A stretch of 64,000 nt of DNA, taken from Methylomonas methanica (lineage in GTDB: Bacteria > Pseudomonadota > Gammaproteobacteria > Methylococcales > Methylomonadaceae). The notes under the pieces were generated by a model. The model made no database searches. It was not told the origin of the DNA and saw only the letters and a list, made by a program, of their open reading frames with translations. The stretch spans positions 1-64,000 of the forward strand of contig NZ_LUUG01000071.1 in NCBI RefSeq assembly GCF_001644035.1, written 5' to 3'. Below are positions 9,308 to 19,069 of the stretch, in pieces. Both the position numbers and the translations under genes were made by a program. Within the stretch, counting starts at the first letter, position 1, and each line of letters starts with the position of its first letter.

Positions 9308-10444
9308 TTATCGACAGCGAATTGCCATACAGGAAATATCGTCTTGCGTCTCCCGATTAGCCATATGCGCTTCCAAAGCCTGTTGTATCGCCGTCACTTC
9401 AACACCTGGCCGCGCCGTTCTGAGGGTTTGCAACACTCGCTCCTGACCGAATAACAGCCCATCCGGATCCTGGGCATCGGTCAAGCCGTCAGAGTACATA
9501 AACAACTCGCAAGCCTCCTGCCAATGCCAAATTTCGCAAGTATCGTCGAAGTCCCGGTTGCCGAGAATGCCGGCGGAGGGATGCGTGGAACGAAACGCAT
9601 GCACTGTGTTGCCCTGGCTATCCAGCGCAAATACATCGGGTAAGCCGCCGTTCCACAATTCCACCGACTTTTTTTCCTCATCTATCATGCCCAATACCAA
9701 AGCCACGAAACGGCCCGCCGGCATCTGACTGTGCAACAGGCGATTGATCTCGCGGACGATAATGGAGACAGCCAGTCCTTTTTTGGTCATTGCCTGAAAC
9801 GCTTGATTGACAATGACCGTCGGCAGCGCCGCCGCCAAGCCATGACCGGTCGAATCCGCGAGCATAAAATAAATTTGTTTGTTACTGACGCGCCTGGCAC
9901 AAATCAAATCACCGCTAAAACGTTTGGCCGGCAATAACCAAAACTGCAAATGATCGTCTTTAAGATCGCTCTGCTTAATTAGCTTCTCAAAAATACTCTG
10001 TAAAAACTGTTGCTCCGCCTCGTTTTCGTCGCGATAGGCTTTAAGTAACTGCGTATCGGCAATAATCAGGTTTTGCATATCGATCACGCGTTGCACCGAG
10101 CCTAACTTGGCGGCAAGAATGGCCCGGCTGAACGGCTTTTGCAGATAGTCGTCAGCGCCGGCTTGCAGGCCATCCAATACATTTTGATCATCGGCTAGCG
10201 CACTAAGTACAAAAATCGGCACCCACTTGTCCAGGGTTAGCGCTCTGATCGCTTTGATAGCCTCCAGACCATCCATGACCGGCATCATAATATCCATCAG
10301 AATCAGATCGGGATTTACGCTAGCGAAAGCGTTGACCGCCTGCTCCCCATTTTCGACCGAAATGACATCATGCTGCATCCTGCTCAGTAATTTATCGAGC
10401 AACAGCCTGTTTTCGTAGATATCGTCAACAACCAATATTTTCAT
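9308..10444 (-). CDS. Response regulator with PP2C (RsbU/SpoIIE-type) phosphatase domain
   Basis: About 378 residues. The receiver (1-120) has Asp7-Asp8 and phosphoacceptor Asp51 in LILMDIMMP. A helical segment (about 125-170) joins it to a PP2C domain with the metal-binding aspartates in SGDLICA, LADSTGHGLAAA and YSDGLTDA. Such proteins dephosphorylate anti-sigma-factor antagonists in partner-switching circuits; no antagonist or anti-sigma gene is adjacent, so the target is unknown. I start at the ATG at 10444 (MKILVVDD), where homology begins; the longer frame needs a TTG five codons upstream. Confidence 0.9.
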   Translation of the reverse strand: MKILVVDDIYENRLLLDKLLSRMQHDVISVENGEQAVNAFASVNPDLILMDIMMPVMDGLEAIKAIRALTLDKWVPIFVLSALADDQNVLDGLQAGADDYLQKPFSRAILAAKLGSVQRVIDMQNLIIADTQLLKAYRDENEAEQQFLQSIFEKLIKQSDLKDDHLQFWLLPAKRFSGDLICARRVSNKQIYFMLADSTGHGLAAALPTVIVNQAFQAMTKKGLAVSIIVREINRLLHSQMPAGRFVALVLGMIDEEKKSVELWNGGLPDVFALDSQGNTVHAFRSTHPSAGILGNRDFDDTCEIWHWQEACELFMYSDGLTDAQDPDGLLFGQERVLQTLRTARPGVEVTAIQQALEAHMANRETQDDISCMAIRCR

Positions 10445-10484
10445 TAGGATTTGTACCAAAATACAAGCGAACCGGCAGTCTACC

Positions 10485-11948
10485 CTAGTTAAATAGCGTA
10501 TCCCACATCGTATCCACTTTTTTGATCACGTCCTCACTCATTACAATCGGACGTCCCCACTCCCGGTTGGTTTCGCCGGGCCATTTGTTGGTGGCATCGA
10601 AACCAACCTTAGAACCCAAGCCCGATACCGGCGAAGCAAAATCCAGATAATCTATAGGCGTGTTTTCCAAAATCGTCAAATCGCGGGCCGGATCCATCCG
10701 CGTGGTAATCGCCCAAATCACATCCTGCCAATTGCGCACATCGACATCATCGTCCACCACGATGACAAACTTGGTATACATGAACTGGCGTAAATACGAC
10801 CAAGTGCCCAGCATGACCCGCTTGGCATGGCCGGCGTATTGCTTCTTCATGCTGATCACCGCCATCCGATACGAACAGCCTTCCGGCGGCAGATAGAAAT
10901 CGACGATTTCCGGAAACTGCTTTTGCAGGATGGGTACGAATACTTCATTTAACGCCACGCCCAAAATAGCCGGTTCATCCGGTGGCCGACCGGTATAGGT
11001 GCTGTGATAAATCGGCACTTGCCGCTGGGTAATGCGCTCTATGGTAAACACCGGAAACTCGTCAACCTCGTTGTAATACCCAGTGTGATCGCCGTACGGC
11101 CCCTCCGGCGCGGTTTCGCCAGGATAGATAAAGCCTTCCAAGACAATTTCCGCGCTGGCCGGCACCTGCAAATCGTTGGACAAGCATTTGACCACTTCGG
11201 TCTTACTGCCACGCAACAAGCCGGCGAAAGCATACTCGGATAAGGAATCCGGCACCGGTGTGACCGATGCCAATATCGTTGCCGGATCAGCACCTAAGGC
11301 CACTGCTACCGGAAACGGTTTGCCCGGATGCGCCTGTTGCCACTCCTTAAAATCCAATGCCCCGCCGCGATGCGCCAGCCAGCGCATGATGACTTTGTTT
11401 TTACCGATGACTTGTTGGCGGTAAATCCCTAAGTTCTGCCGGTCTTTATTCGGCCCTTTGGTAATCACCAGCGGCCAGGTAATTAAAGGCGCGGCGTCTT
11501 CCGGCCAGCAGGTTTGAATCGGATAAACACTTAAATCGACTTCGTCCCCAACTCGAATCACTTCCTGGCAAGGTGCTGAACTGACTATTTTCGGCGCCAT
11601 ATTCAGCACTTGCTTGAACACAGGGAATTTTTCCAGGGCGTCTTTCATGCCTTTCGGCGGCTCCGGTTCTTTCAAATAGGCCAGTAATTCACCAATTCCA
11701 CGTAATTCGGAAACGTCTTTGGCGCCCATGCCCATCGCCACCCGTTTCGGCGTACCGAACAAGTTGCCGAGCACCGCAATATTGGAACCTTTCGGGTTTT
11801 CGAACAGCAAGGCTGGACCACCCTGTTTCAATACCCGATCGCAAATCACCGTCATTTCCAACACCGGATCGACTTCCTGTTTGATGCGCTTCAGTTCACC
11901 CTGTTTTTCCAGCTGGGCGATAAAGTCTCTTAAATCTCTGTATTTCAT
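10485..11948 (-). CDS. ubiD: 3-octaprenyl-4-hydroxybenzoate carboxy-lyase
   Basis: UbiD decarboxylates polyprenyl-4-hydroxybenzoate in ubiquinone synthesis using prenylated FMN supplied by UbiX. The 487 residues match the family (E. coli about 497). Visible blocks are [10 protein letters not shown] at the start, [18 protein letters not shown], the [16 protein letters not shown] stretch and [19 protein letters not shown], which carries an active-site acid. The ubiX partner is not in the window. It is transcribed alone, with gaps on both sides. Confidence 0.95.
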   Translation of the reverse strand: MKYRDLRDFIAQLEKQGELKRIKQEVDPVLEMTVICDRVLKQGGPALLFENPKGSNIAVLGNLFGTPKRVAMGMGAKDVSELRGIGELLAYLKEPEPPKGMKDALEKFPVFKQVLNMAPKIVSSAPCQEVIRVGDEVDLSVYPIQTCWPEDAAPLITWPLVITKGPNKDRQNLGIYRQQVIGKNKVIMRWLAHRGGALDFKEWQQAHPGKPFPVAVALGADPATILASVTPVPDSLSEYAFAGLLRGSKTEVVKCLSNDLQVPASAEIVLEGFIYPGETAPEGPYGDHTGYYNEVDEFPVFTIERITQRQVPIYHSTYTGRPPDEPAILGVALNEVFVPILQKQFPEIVDFYLPPEGCSYRMAVISMKKQYAGHAKRVMLGTWSYLRQFMYTKFVIVVDDDVDVRNWQDVIWAITTRMDPARDLTILENTPIDYLDFASPVSGLGSKVGFDATNKWPGETNREWGRPIVMSEDVIKKVDTMWDTLFN

Positions 11949-12073
11949 GCATTATCCTTAAAAGGGGCCGAACCTCGTGCCATGGGATACAAAATTAAAC
12001 GGCAATCATACGCCGAGATAAGCTAGGCAAGGAAGCCGACAGCGGAAGTAAAACCAAACCAAAGCGCCGGTGA

Positions 12074-14554
12074 TTAACGCCGCAATACCTGCAACGGCGG
12101 CTGATTGACCACCTGACGAACACCCCAGTAACCTGCCAGCCCCACCGTTGCCGCGCCTATGGCTGGCAATGCACTCCACAAATAGTAGCCGGGACGGTAG
12201 TCGATATGCATCACACGGGTATACAGCGCATACAGAATCGCCTCGCTAGCCAGTGCCGCCAAAACGCCAGCCAAGGTACCGAGCAAGCCAAACTCAATTA
12301 CATGCGTGGCGCGTAAAAAGCCGCGTCGGGCACCCAAGGTCCGCATCAGCGCACCTTCGTAAATCCGTTGATCCAGCGTGGCATAGACGGCAGCGAACAA
12401 CACGGTAAAACCGGCCGCCAAGGCAAAATACAGCAGTAGATTAATGGCCTTGGTTAACTGCGTCAGGATCATCTTGAACTGTTTCAAGATCTGATCAACT
12501 TCCAGTATCGTCACGGCCGGATACTTTTTCATCAGTGTGTTCAACAGGTTTTTTTGACTGTCAACCAAATAGAAACTGGTCATGTACATGGTCGGAAAAT
12601 TGTCCAGCGTGCCGGGCGAAAAGATCATGTAAAAATTGGGCCGCATCGTATCCCACTGCACGCTACGAAGTTGGGATACCTTGGCACTGAATTGCGCGCT
12701 CCCCACCGTAAAGGTCAATTCATCGCCCACTTTGATCTTTAGGCTTTCCGCCAGTTTTTGCTCCACCGATACCAGCCCCGGCTGATCGGCTTGCCAAGCA
12801 CCGCCATCGGTGGCTTTGTTATCGTCCGGTAATTGTACCGCCCAGGTCAGACTCAATTCGCGCTGGGTGGCGCCTTCGCCCTGCGTGTCTTTGCTGACCC
12901 GGCCTTGCACCGCTTCGTTATTGATCGTTACCAAGCGCCCGCGCACCACCGGATAAAACCGGCTGCTGGCGATTTGCGCTTGCTCTAATTCGTTTTGAAA
13001 CGCCTGCTGGCGTTCCGGCAGGATATTCAAGGCAAAATGATTCGGTGCCTGCTCCGGCAATTGCTGCTGCCAGTTGTCGATCAAGTCGCTGCGCACGGTA
13101 AAACTCAAGGCCATCGCGGTAAGCGTGATACTAAAAGCCAATATTTGACTGACGCTGGCCTGGCTATTCCTCAGCAATCCCTGCAAACCGAAACGCCAGT
13201 TTAAGCCCATCTTCGGCAACAGCTTGCGCGCCAACAATAGCAAACTGTATATCGCCGCGCCTAAGCCGAATATTGCCAGCGACCCCACACCCAAGATGAG
13301 GGAAGTCATTTTCGGATCTTCGGTATAACGCCAAATCAAGCTACCAATAATTGCCAGCGCGAAACCGTAAATCAACCAACCACTAGTGGGTAAGGGTTCC
13401 AACTCGCGGCGCAATACTCGCAAGGGCGAGACTTTTTGCAACCGTAGCAGCGGCGGCAAGGCAAAACCCAGCAATATCGCCAAGCCGTTAATCAGTCCAA
13501 AAAACACCGCCAACCAACTGGGACTGGCCAATTCTTGCGGCAACAAGGACTTTAACAGTTCGAATAAACCGAACTGCGCCAACCAGCCCAAGCCACAGCC
13601 GACCAAGCTGGCGAGCAAGCCCAGCACCAAAAACTGAAAACCGTACAACCAAACAATTTCCGATTGCTTGCAGCCTAGACAACGCAAGATAGCGGTAGCG
13701 GTGAAATGCCGCTCGGTGTAACGGCGGGTCGCCATAGCAATGGCAACGCCGGCGATCAAGATCACCACGATACTGGATAGGCCCAAGTAACGCTCTGCGC
13801 GTTGCAGCGCCGATCCCAGCTCCGGACGGTCCTCGTGTATATCCAGGATTTTTTGCGAGGTGTTTAGTTGTGGTTTCAACCAAGTCTTAAAGGTAGCCAA
13901 GGCCTGCTCGTCGCCGCTGAACTGGAAGGCGTAACGCACATGGCTGCCGGGTTGAATCACGCCGGTGGCAGCCAAGTCGCTTTGACTAATCATCACCCGC
14001 GGCGAAAAGCTGTAAAAGTCGCCGCGTTTGTCCGGCTCGTAACTCAACACCCGGCTGATGGTCAGCGCTTTTTCGCCTACGGTCAGCGTATCGCCGATTT
14101 TTAGATGCAGCGCCGGCAGGATGCGTTTATCCACCCAGGCCGAGCCGGGTTCCGGGCCCTGGCTGACGACGGTTTCATCCTGCGACTCGGCGTCGCTGGT
14201 TTTCAATTTGCCGCGTAGCGGGTAGCCGCCGCTAACGGATTTTACCGAGGCCAGCAGCATTTCCTGGTTTTCCAATAAAACGCTGGCAAACTCGCTGGTT
14301 TGCGAATGGAATAAGCCCAATTCGCCGGCTTTGGCTAGCCAAATCTCGTCGATAAGGCCCGGCGCAGCCACTACCAGATCGCCGGCTAAAAACTCGGCGG
14401 CTTGTACCGTCATGGTCCGATGCAAGCGGTCGGCGAATAGTGAAATGGCGGTGGAACTGCTCACGGCAATCAGTAAAGCCAGCAATAATAAGGTCAACTC
14501 TCCGGAACGGCTGTCGCGCCACAGCAGCTTCAGCGCCAGATTGAAGCGCTTCAT
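12074..14554 (-). CDS. ybbP: ABC transporter permease, YbbP/FtsX type
   Basis: An 826-residue membrane protein with a first transmembrane helix at about 20-40, a large extracytoplasmic domain, a run of helices in the middle, a second extracytoplasmic domain and three helices plus the FtsX-type core at the C-terminus, that is, two MacB/FtsX repeats. With YbbA it probably forms a mechanotransmitting ABC system rather than a classical importer; its substrate is unknown. The ATG at 14554 forms an ATGA overlap with the end of the ATPase gene and replaces a longer in-frame start 13 codons upstream. Confidence 0.88.
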   Translation of the reverse strand: MKRFNLALKLLWRDSRSGELTLLLLALLIAVSSSTAISLFADRLHRTMTVQAAEFLAGDLVVAAPGLIDEIWLAKAGELGLFHSQTSEFASVLLENQEMLLASVKSVSGGYPLRGKLKTSDAESQDETVVSQGPEPGSAWVDKRILPALHLKIGDTLTVGEKALTISRVLSYEPDKRGDFYSFSPRVMISQSDLAATGVIQPGSHVRYAFQFSGDEQALATFKTWLKPQLNTSQKILDIHEDRPELGSALQRAERYLGLSSIVVILIAGVAIAMATRRYTERHFTATAILRCLGCKQSEIVWLYGFQFLVLGLLASLVGCGLGWLAQFGLFELLKSLLPQELASPSWLAVFFGLINGLAILLGFALPPLLRLQKVSPLRVLRRELEPLPTSGWLIYGFALAIIGSLIWRYTEDPKMTSLILGVGSLAIFGLGAAIYSLLLLARKLLPKMGLNWRFGLQGLLRNSQASVSQILAFSITLTAMALSFTVRSDLIDNWQQQLPEQAPNHFALNILPERQQAFQNELEQAQIASSRFYPVVRGRLVTINNEAVQGRVSKDTQGEGATQRELSLTWAVQLPDDNKATDGGAWQADQPGLVSVEQKLAESLKIKVGDELTFTVGSAQFSAKVSQLRSVQWDTMRPNFYMIFSPGTLDNFPTMYMTSFYLVDSQKNLLNTLMKKYPAVTILEVDQILKQFKMILTQLTKAINLLLYFALAAGFTVLFAAVYATLDQRIYEGALMRTLGARRGFLRATHVIEFGLLGTLAGVLAALASEAILYALYTRVMHIDYRPGYYLWSALPAIGAATVGLAGYWGVRQVVNQPPLQVLRR

Positions 14555-15243
14555 ACCATGCTCCCGGCATCCAGGCGGATGGTGCGCTGACAACGTCCGG
14601 CCAGAGACATGTCGTGCGTCACTAAAATCAAGGTGGTGTGTTGTTCCTGATTGAGCTCGAACAGCAGATCAATAACATGTGCGCCGGTCTTGCTATCCAG
14701 ATTGCCGGTCGGTTCATCGGCAAACAGAATGGCCGGCCGGGTGACAAAGGCCCGCGCCAAAGCCACCCGCTGCTGCTCGCCACCCGACAACTGCTTGGGT
14801 GTATGAGTCAAGCGCTGCGACAAACCTACTCTGTCCAGCAAGGCGCGGGCAGCGGCCGCCGCATGAGCGTGACCGCTGAGCTCCAGCGGCAACATCACGT
14901 TTTCCAGTGCCGTCAAACCCGGCAGCAGTTGAAAGGATTGAAACACGAAGCCGACCAATTCGTTCCGTAACAAGGCGCGGCCGTCTTCGTCCAGCTTGGT
15001 CAGATCGCGGCCACTGACGACCACTCTGCCGGTACTGGGGGTATCCAGGCCGGCCAGTAAACTGAGCAGGGTGGATTTGCCGGAACCGGACTCGCCGACG
15101 ATGGCCAAACTCTCGCCGGGATTGATGATTAAATTCACCGACGACAAGATGTGTAAAATGCCCTCGGAAGTTGGCACCGATTTACCGAGTTGTTCGGTAA
15201 CGATGATCGGGGAACTGGTCTTATCAATATGAGTATTTAACAT
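14551..15243 (-). CDS. ybbA: ABC transporter ATP-binding protein, YbbA/LolD type
   Basis: A 230-residue ATPase with Walker A GESGSGKST, Q-loop FVFQSFQLLP, signature LSGGEQQRVALARA, Walker B ILFADEPTGNLD and the H-loop in LVTHD. All catalytic elements are present. It is translationally coupled to the permease behind it. Its start codon overlaps the tesA start on the opposite strand: the two ATGs share the tetranucleotide CATG at 15241-15244. The tesA-ybbA-ybbP arrangement is the same as in E. coli. Confidence 0.93.
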   Translation of the reverse strand: MLNTHIDKTSSPIIVTEQLGKSVPTSEGILHILSSVNLIINPGESLAIVGESGSGKSTLLSLLAGLDTPSTGRVVVSGRDLTKLDEDGRALLRNELVGFVFQSFQLLPGLTALENVMLPLELSGHAHAAAAARALLDRVGLSQRLTHTPKQLSGGEQQRVALARAFVTRPAILFADEPTGNLDSKTGAHVIDLLFELNQEQHTTLILVTHDMSLAGRCQRTIRLDAGSMV

Positions 15244-15841
15244 GTATAGCGTGGTCCTTGCCGTAATCCTGGGTTTACTACCGATAAGCGCAATGGCGAA
15301 ATCAATAGTGGTGTTGGGTGACAGTATTAGTGCCGGTTACGGCATCGAAGTTCAGCTTGGCTGGGTGGCATTGTTGCAAAACAAGCTGACCGACCTGCAT
15401 GGCAGCTATGTTATCAGTAACGAAAGCATCAGCGGCGATACTTCAGCCGGCGGTTTAGCCAGACTGGAGCAAATTTTAACGCGGCATAAACCGGATATTC
15501 TATTGGTGGAACTCGGCGCCAACGATGGCTTGCGCGGTTTGTCGCCGCCGGAAATGAAAAATAATCTGACCGAAATCGTCCGGCGTTCGCAAAAAATAGG
15601 CGCCAAAGTCATGCTGCTGGGCATGAAGATCCCGCCCAATTACGGTAAACGTTATGTCGAGATGTTTTACGAGGTTTTTCCGCAGCTATCCGCAGAATTG
15701 AAGATTCCGTTCGTGCCGTTTATCCTCGAAGAGGTGGCGTTAAACCCGGAGATGATGCAGGCTGACGGCCTACATCCGAATGAGTTGGCGCAGCCGGTGA
15801 TTGCCGAGAAAGTTTGGGGATATTTACAAGCGTTGCTGTAG
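15242..15841 (+). CDS. tesA: Acyl-CoA thioesterase I / lysophospholipase L1 (SGNH hydrolase)
   Basis: Periplasmic SGNH esterase of 199 residues with a signal peptide (about 1-19, ending in SAMA). Block I is LGDSISAGYG with the nucleophile Ser28, the oxyanion-hole block is GANDGLRG (Asn94), and the closing Asp175-x-x-His178 lies in ADGLHPNE. The protein hydrolyses acyl thioesters and lysophospholipids in its homologues. No clear Shine-Dalgarno precedes the ATG, because the upstream bases are coding sequence of the divergent ATPase; an alternative downstream start would destroy the signal peptide. Confidence 0.93.
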   Translation: MYSVVLAVILGLLPISAMAKSIVVLGDSISAGYGIEVQLGWVALLQNKLTDLHGSYVISNESISGDTSAGGLARLEQILTRHKPDILLVELGANDGLRGLSPPEMKNNLTEIVRRSQKIGAKVMLLGMKIPPNYGKRYVEMFYEVFPQLSAELKIPFVPFILEEVALNPEMMQADGLHPNELAQPVIAEKVWGYLQALL

Positions 15842-15851
15842 ACGCGAATCG

Positions 15852-16802
15852 CTAATTTGCCGCCAACGCTTGTTTAAACGCCGGTAATTGCCGATAACCC
15901 GCGATTTCGCCGGCCGTGAACATCCATTTCATTTTTTTTTGCAGGCGTTGCTGCTCACGCGGCTCCAGCCAAAAACTCAGGATTCTACTCAGATAATTCC
16001 GCAGTAAATACAGCGGGATACCGGCTACATTGTTCCCGGCAGGCGCTTCGGCATACGCCAGCACCTGACAACGAGCCACGTCGAACATCCAGCGGCACAC
16101 ATAGGCTTTCGTCATCCGCTCCGGGATGTTGCAGTGATACAGCAAGGCTTCGGGCACATACCAAAACTCACCGCCCCCGCGCCGAAAACGGCCCATGTAT
16201 TCGGTGTCTTCGGTAAACGGCACCGAGGTGCCGGGCCCCAGTTCCTCGCGAAACCAGCCGTTTTTGGCCACGGCCTCGGCTCTTAACGCAGTGTTTACGC
16301 CGCCCGGAATGACCTGTTCATCCAAAAATTGCTCGGACATACCAAAATCACGGGTATTGGTAATGCCGCGCGGCAATGCGAATTCGCCTTCGGTATGCAG
16401 CCAGGCGGGTATGTCGCCCAGCCATTTGGGCAATACTTTGCCGGCAAAACCGTCGATTTGCGGATGCGCGGCGGCGGCATCGATGTATGCCTGCAACCAG
16501 CTTACTTGGGGTTCGACATCGTCGTCGGTGAACACCAATAATTCACCTTGCGCGTGCTTTATTGCGCGATTCAAGGCGCGGGACTTACCGGGAATGGGCT
16601 CCGATACGCAATGCACGGGCAACCTGCCTCGCTCCGCTTCGGCCGCAATCACCGCGACGGTGTCGTCGCTGCTGCCGTTATCGACCATCAGCAACTCCCA
16701 GCGGGTATCGCTATTCAGCCGCATGGCGGCCAATGCGTCGAACAAGCGCGGCAATATCGACGCTCTGTTGCGGGTGCTGATAATCACGGAGGCGTTTAAC
16801 AT
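15852..16802 (-). CDS. Family 2 glycosyltransferase
   Basis: A 316-residue GT-A fold enzyme. It starts with SVIISTRNRA, has VDNGSSDDT (nucleotide-sugar binding, Asp41) and the triple Asp93-95 in FTDDDVEP, which is the metal-binding DxD equivalent; PFTEDTEYMGR near residue 200 resembles the catalytic-base ED motif of the family. No membrane segment is evident. It is tail-to-tail with tesA, and downstream of the GNAT gene on the same strand; the pair may serve surface polysaccharide assembly, but donor and acceptor cannot be read from the sequence. Confidence 0.88.
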   Translation of the reverse strand: MLNASVIISTRNRASILPRLFDALAAMRLNSDTRWELLMVDNGSSDDTVAVIAAEAERGRLPVHCVSEPIPGKSRALNRAIKHAQGELLVFTDDDVEPQVSWLQAYIDAAAAHPQIDGFAGKVLPKWLGDIPAWLHTEGEFALPRGITNTRDFGMSEQFLDEQVIPGGVNTALRAEAVAKNGWFREELGPGTSVPFTEDTEYMGRFRRGGGEFWYVPEALLYHCNIPERMTKAYVCRWMFDVARCQVLAYAEAPAGNNVAGIPLYLLRNYLSRILSFWLEPREQQRLQKKMKWMFTAGEIAGYRQLPAFKQALAAN

Positions 16803-16841
16803 AGGTTGCAGACCGAGTTTAGAATGTTGGATTAAGCAATA

Positions 16842-17924
16842 TTACAGCGGATGATCGAAATAATCGCCATCGATCCCGCTGCGGTACCAATTTTGCAAAA
16901 TGTTGTCGGCTAGCGGCGGCTGGCGATAGATCAGATAGCGATTGCCGCGCGACGGCACCGCCTCATAGCCAAGACTGCGGAACAGACTGGTCAATGACGG
17001 CGAGGCTACTTCCAAACTGGCCCAGCTAATGCCGTTCTCTCGCCAATACGCGAATAGATAATACAACATGGTCTGTAAAGCCGGCTCGTCGTCCAAGGAA
17101 TAAAACACATCGCGCAATACGGCCATGCTGATAGCATCCCCAAAGCTTTGCTGATGCCAGATAGCATAGGCACGCAATTTACCGGCAGCATCGCGCAACG
17201 CGAAAAACCTTAAAGGACAGGTAGGAAAATCGAATAAGCGCCAATTTAAATAGCGGCTGCTGCGTTCCAGACACGAGGCATACCCCCCTTTGGCCCGCTC
17301 CCACAACTCGTCAAACTCAGTCTCGCAATGAAAAACCTCCGCAAATTTAAAACCGCCGCTATGCAATTTAACATTGCGTAAGCGCAAGTTGATGTCAAAT
17401 AGACTGCCCAACCAATAGCCCAAGGATTTGCCGGCGCGTTTCTCCCAAGAGCCGCGATAACCAACGCGCAAACGATAAAAATCGTTATCGCTGCCGCCGA
17501 TTTCCACAAAGCCGCATTTTTTAAAGGCTTTCTGGGTAATCACGCCGGCAGTCACGGTGCCGTTAAATTGCGCGAACTCAAGGCTATGCTCTATCAACCG
17601 GGTGGCCAAACCCTGTCCGCGAAACTGCTGATCGACGCAGGTATTGGAACCGAATGTTATGGGTACGGATTCGCCGTTCAACCACCAAGGTTGCACGAAC
17701 ATAGCCCGAAAACCGGCCAAGCGCCCATTGTGCCAAACTCCGACACCAACACACGGCAAGGCGTCCTGCCACGGATTCTGCACGATACGCCGCTCGAACC
17801 ATTGCTGGATATACTCGGGGTGTTGCTGAAACTCTTCGAAATTGGCGACGGCAATCCGAATGCAATCCGGAATATCCGCCAGTTGGATAGGTCCATAAAC
17901 AAAATGGTCGGCAACAGCGGACAT
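16842..17924 (-). CDS. GNAT-family N-acetyltransferase
   Basis: A 360-residue protein whose N-terminal half (about 10-150) is a GNAT domain: the CoA-binding motif A reads QFRGQGLATRL at 100-110, preceded by beta strands and followed by KCGFVEIGG. The C-terminal half (about 190-355) looks like a second, degenerate acyltransferase-like domain. Related proteins occur in polysaccharide and exosortase gene clusters; the neighbour downstream is a glycosyltransferase, 40 bases away on the same strand. Substrate unknown. Confidence 0.75.
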   Translation of the reverse strand: MSAVADHFVYGPIQLADIPDCIRIAVANFEEFQQHPEYIQQWFERRIVQNPWQDALPCVGVGVWHNGRLAGFRAMFVQPWWLNGESVPITFGSNTCVDQQFRGQGLATRLIEHSLEFAQFNGTVTAGVITQKAFKKCGFVEIGGSDNDFYRLRVGYRGSWEKRAGKSLGYWLGSLFDINLRLRNVKLHSGGFKFAEVFHCETEFDELWERAKGGYASCLERSSRYLNWRLFDFPTCPLRFFALRDAAGKLRAYAIWHQQSFGDAISMAVLRDVFYSLDDEPALQTMLYYLFAYWRENGISWASLEVASPSLTSLFRSLGYEAVPSRGNRYLIYRQPPLADNILQNWYRSGIDGDYFDHPL

Positions 17925-18153
17925 AGGCTTTCTCGAAAAAGTGCGGAAAATTATTAGCGGGGCCTAAATATCTTTAGCGGAGGCATCACCGAGAATAGAA
18001 AACTATTATCGGCGCAACTCGCTGTAATACCAAACTACAGCGTAGTTTTAAAAGGGGGCAATTCGGCGAGAGACGTTTGATGTGGCGGAGCGGGAAGTAT
18101 TCAGGCTTGGGCAGCCACCCGTACGTTGGGTGTTGCCCAAACCTGTAGCATCG

Positions 18154-18633
18154 TTACCGGACTGGGTTCAAAACCGATTTGGTATCGAGCAAATTGCTGC
18201 GTTTTTTCAAACCCAAAATACCCAGCATCCCGCTGAGAAAAAGCCAGGCGGCAGTAGGCAAGGCGGCTTTCAATTCAGCCGTTTTGCTTTCATCTATCAC
18301 TGGGTGGAAAACCGTGCCAAGCAAACCGAGAAACCCTGTTTGCGAAACAATGTCACCAAGCCCTTCTATCTCAGACAAGGCTTGCTGAAATGTCGCCACT
18401 GCTCCGGTTTTGACCCGCGTAAACAATGTTAACGCATAGTCCTGCAAGGGCTTATCCGCTGCTGGATTCGATGGCTGCTCCTGATAAGCGCTTGGCAAAT
18501 CCGGCAAAATCGTTTTGAAGGATTCGAGCGGGTTTAGCGTGTTTTCGGTAGTAGCCGCTTGCGCAAGCTGAATCCCCCAAAACGATAGACCGATAAAAAA
18601 TAATGCGGAAAGTAACGGCTTGTTTGTGTCCAT
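18154..18633 (-). CDS. Exported protein with PEP-CTERM-like sorting tail
   Basis: A 159-residue protein with a signal peptide (about 1-26, AQA at the cleavage site), a polar middle and a C-terminal LPTAAWLFLSGMLGILG helix followed by the basic LKKR. That tripartite end (Pro-containing motif, hydrophobic helix, basic cluster) is the variant PEP-CTERM signal common in methylotrophs and is recognised by exosortase in related systems; no exosortase gene is in the window. No function can be given to the middle part. Confidence 0.7.
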   Translation of the reverse strand: MDTNKPLLSALFFIGLSFWGIQLAQAATTENTLNPLESFKTILPDLPSAYQEQPSNPAADKPLQDYALTLFTRVKTGAVATFQQALSEIEGLGDIVSQTGFLGLLGTVFHPVIDESKTAELKAALPTAAWLFLSGMLGILGLKKRSNLLDTKSVLNPVR

Positions 18634-19069
18634 ATTAAAACCCCAGAATTAATCAATTAGTTAAGAGGTGAAACCCTATTCTCAAAAACCGGACCTATTA
18701 CGGAAGGCAGCGGCTCATGAAAAAGGCATCCATGCAGACGAGAATAGCACTATACATGCCAATTGCAAGAAGCTGATTTATATAAATATTTCCCATTCAT
18801 CCCCGAAACTTGTTGGCGCAGAAACCACAAAAGCGGATTAAATGCTGCTAACACAACAACTTAGCGGCTGACAGTTTCGTCAAAGCCGCAACACCAAATA
18901 TCGCAGAAATAGCCGGTTCTTTCTGTCCGAACCCAGTAGCCGGCAATACCGCCACCACCCAAGCTAAAGGTTAATCTCCAATCGGCAGGCGGCGGTTTTC
19001 CTGTTGAAAGATAGCCATAACTTGTTAGAGTAATAGGCGAGTTACTAAACTTAAGGACACGGGAGCATC
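18634..19069. other. Divergent intergenic region before pycA
   Basis: A 436-base AT-richer space between the PEP-CTERM-like gene and pycA, which diverge from it. I see no open frame or strong hairpin. The last bases (AAGGACACGGGAG) supply the pycA ribosome-binding site. Confidence 0.5.
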
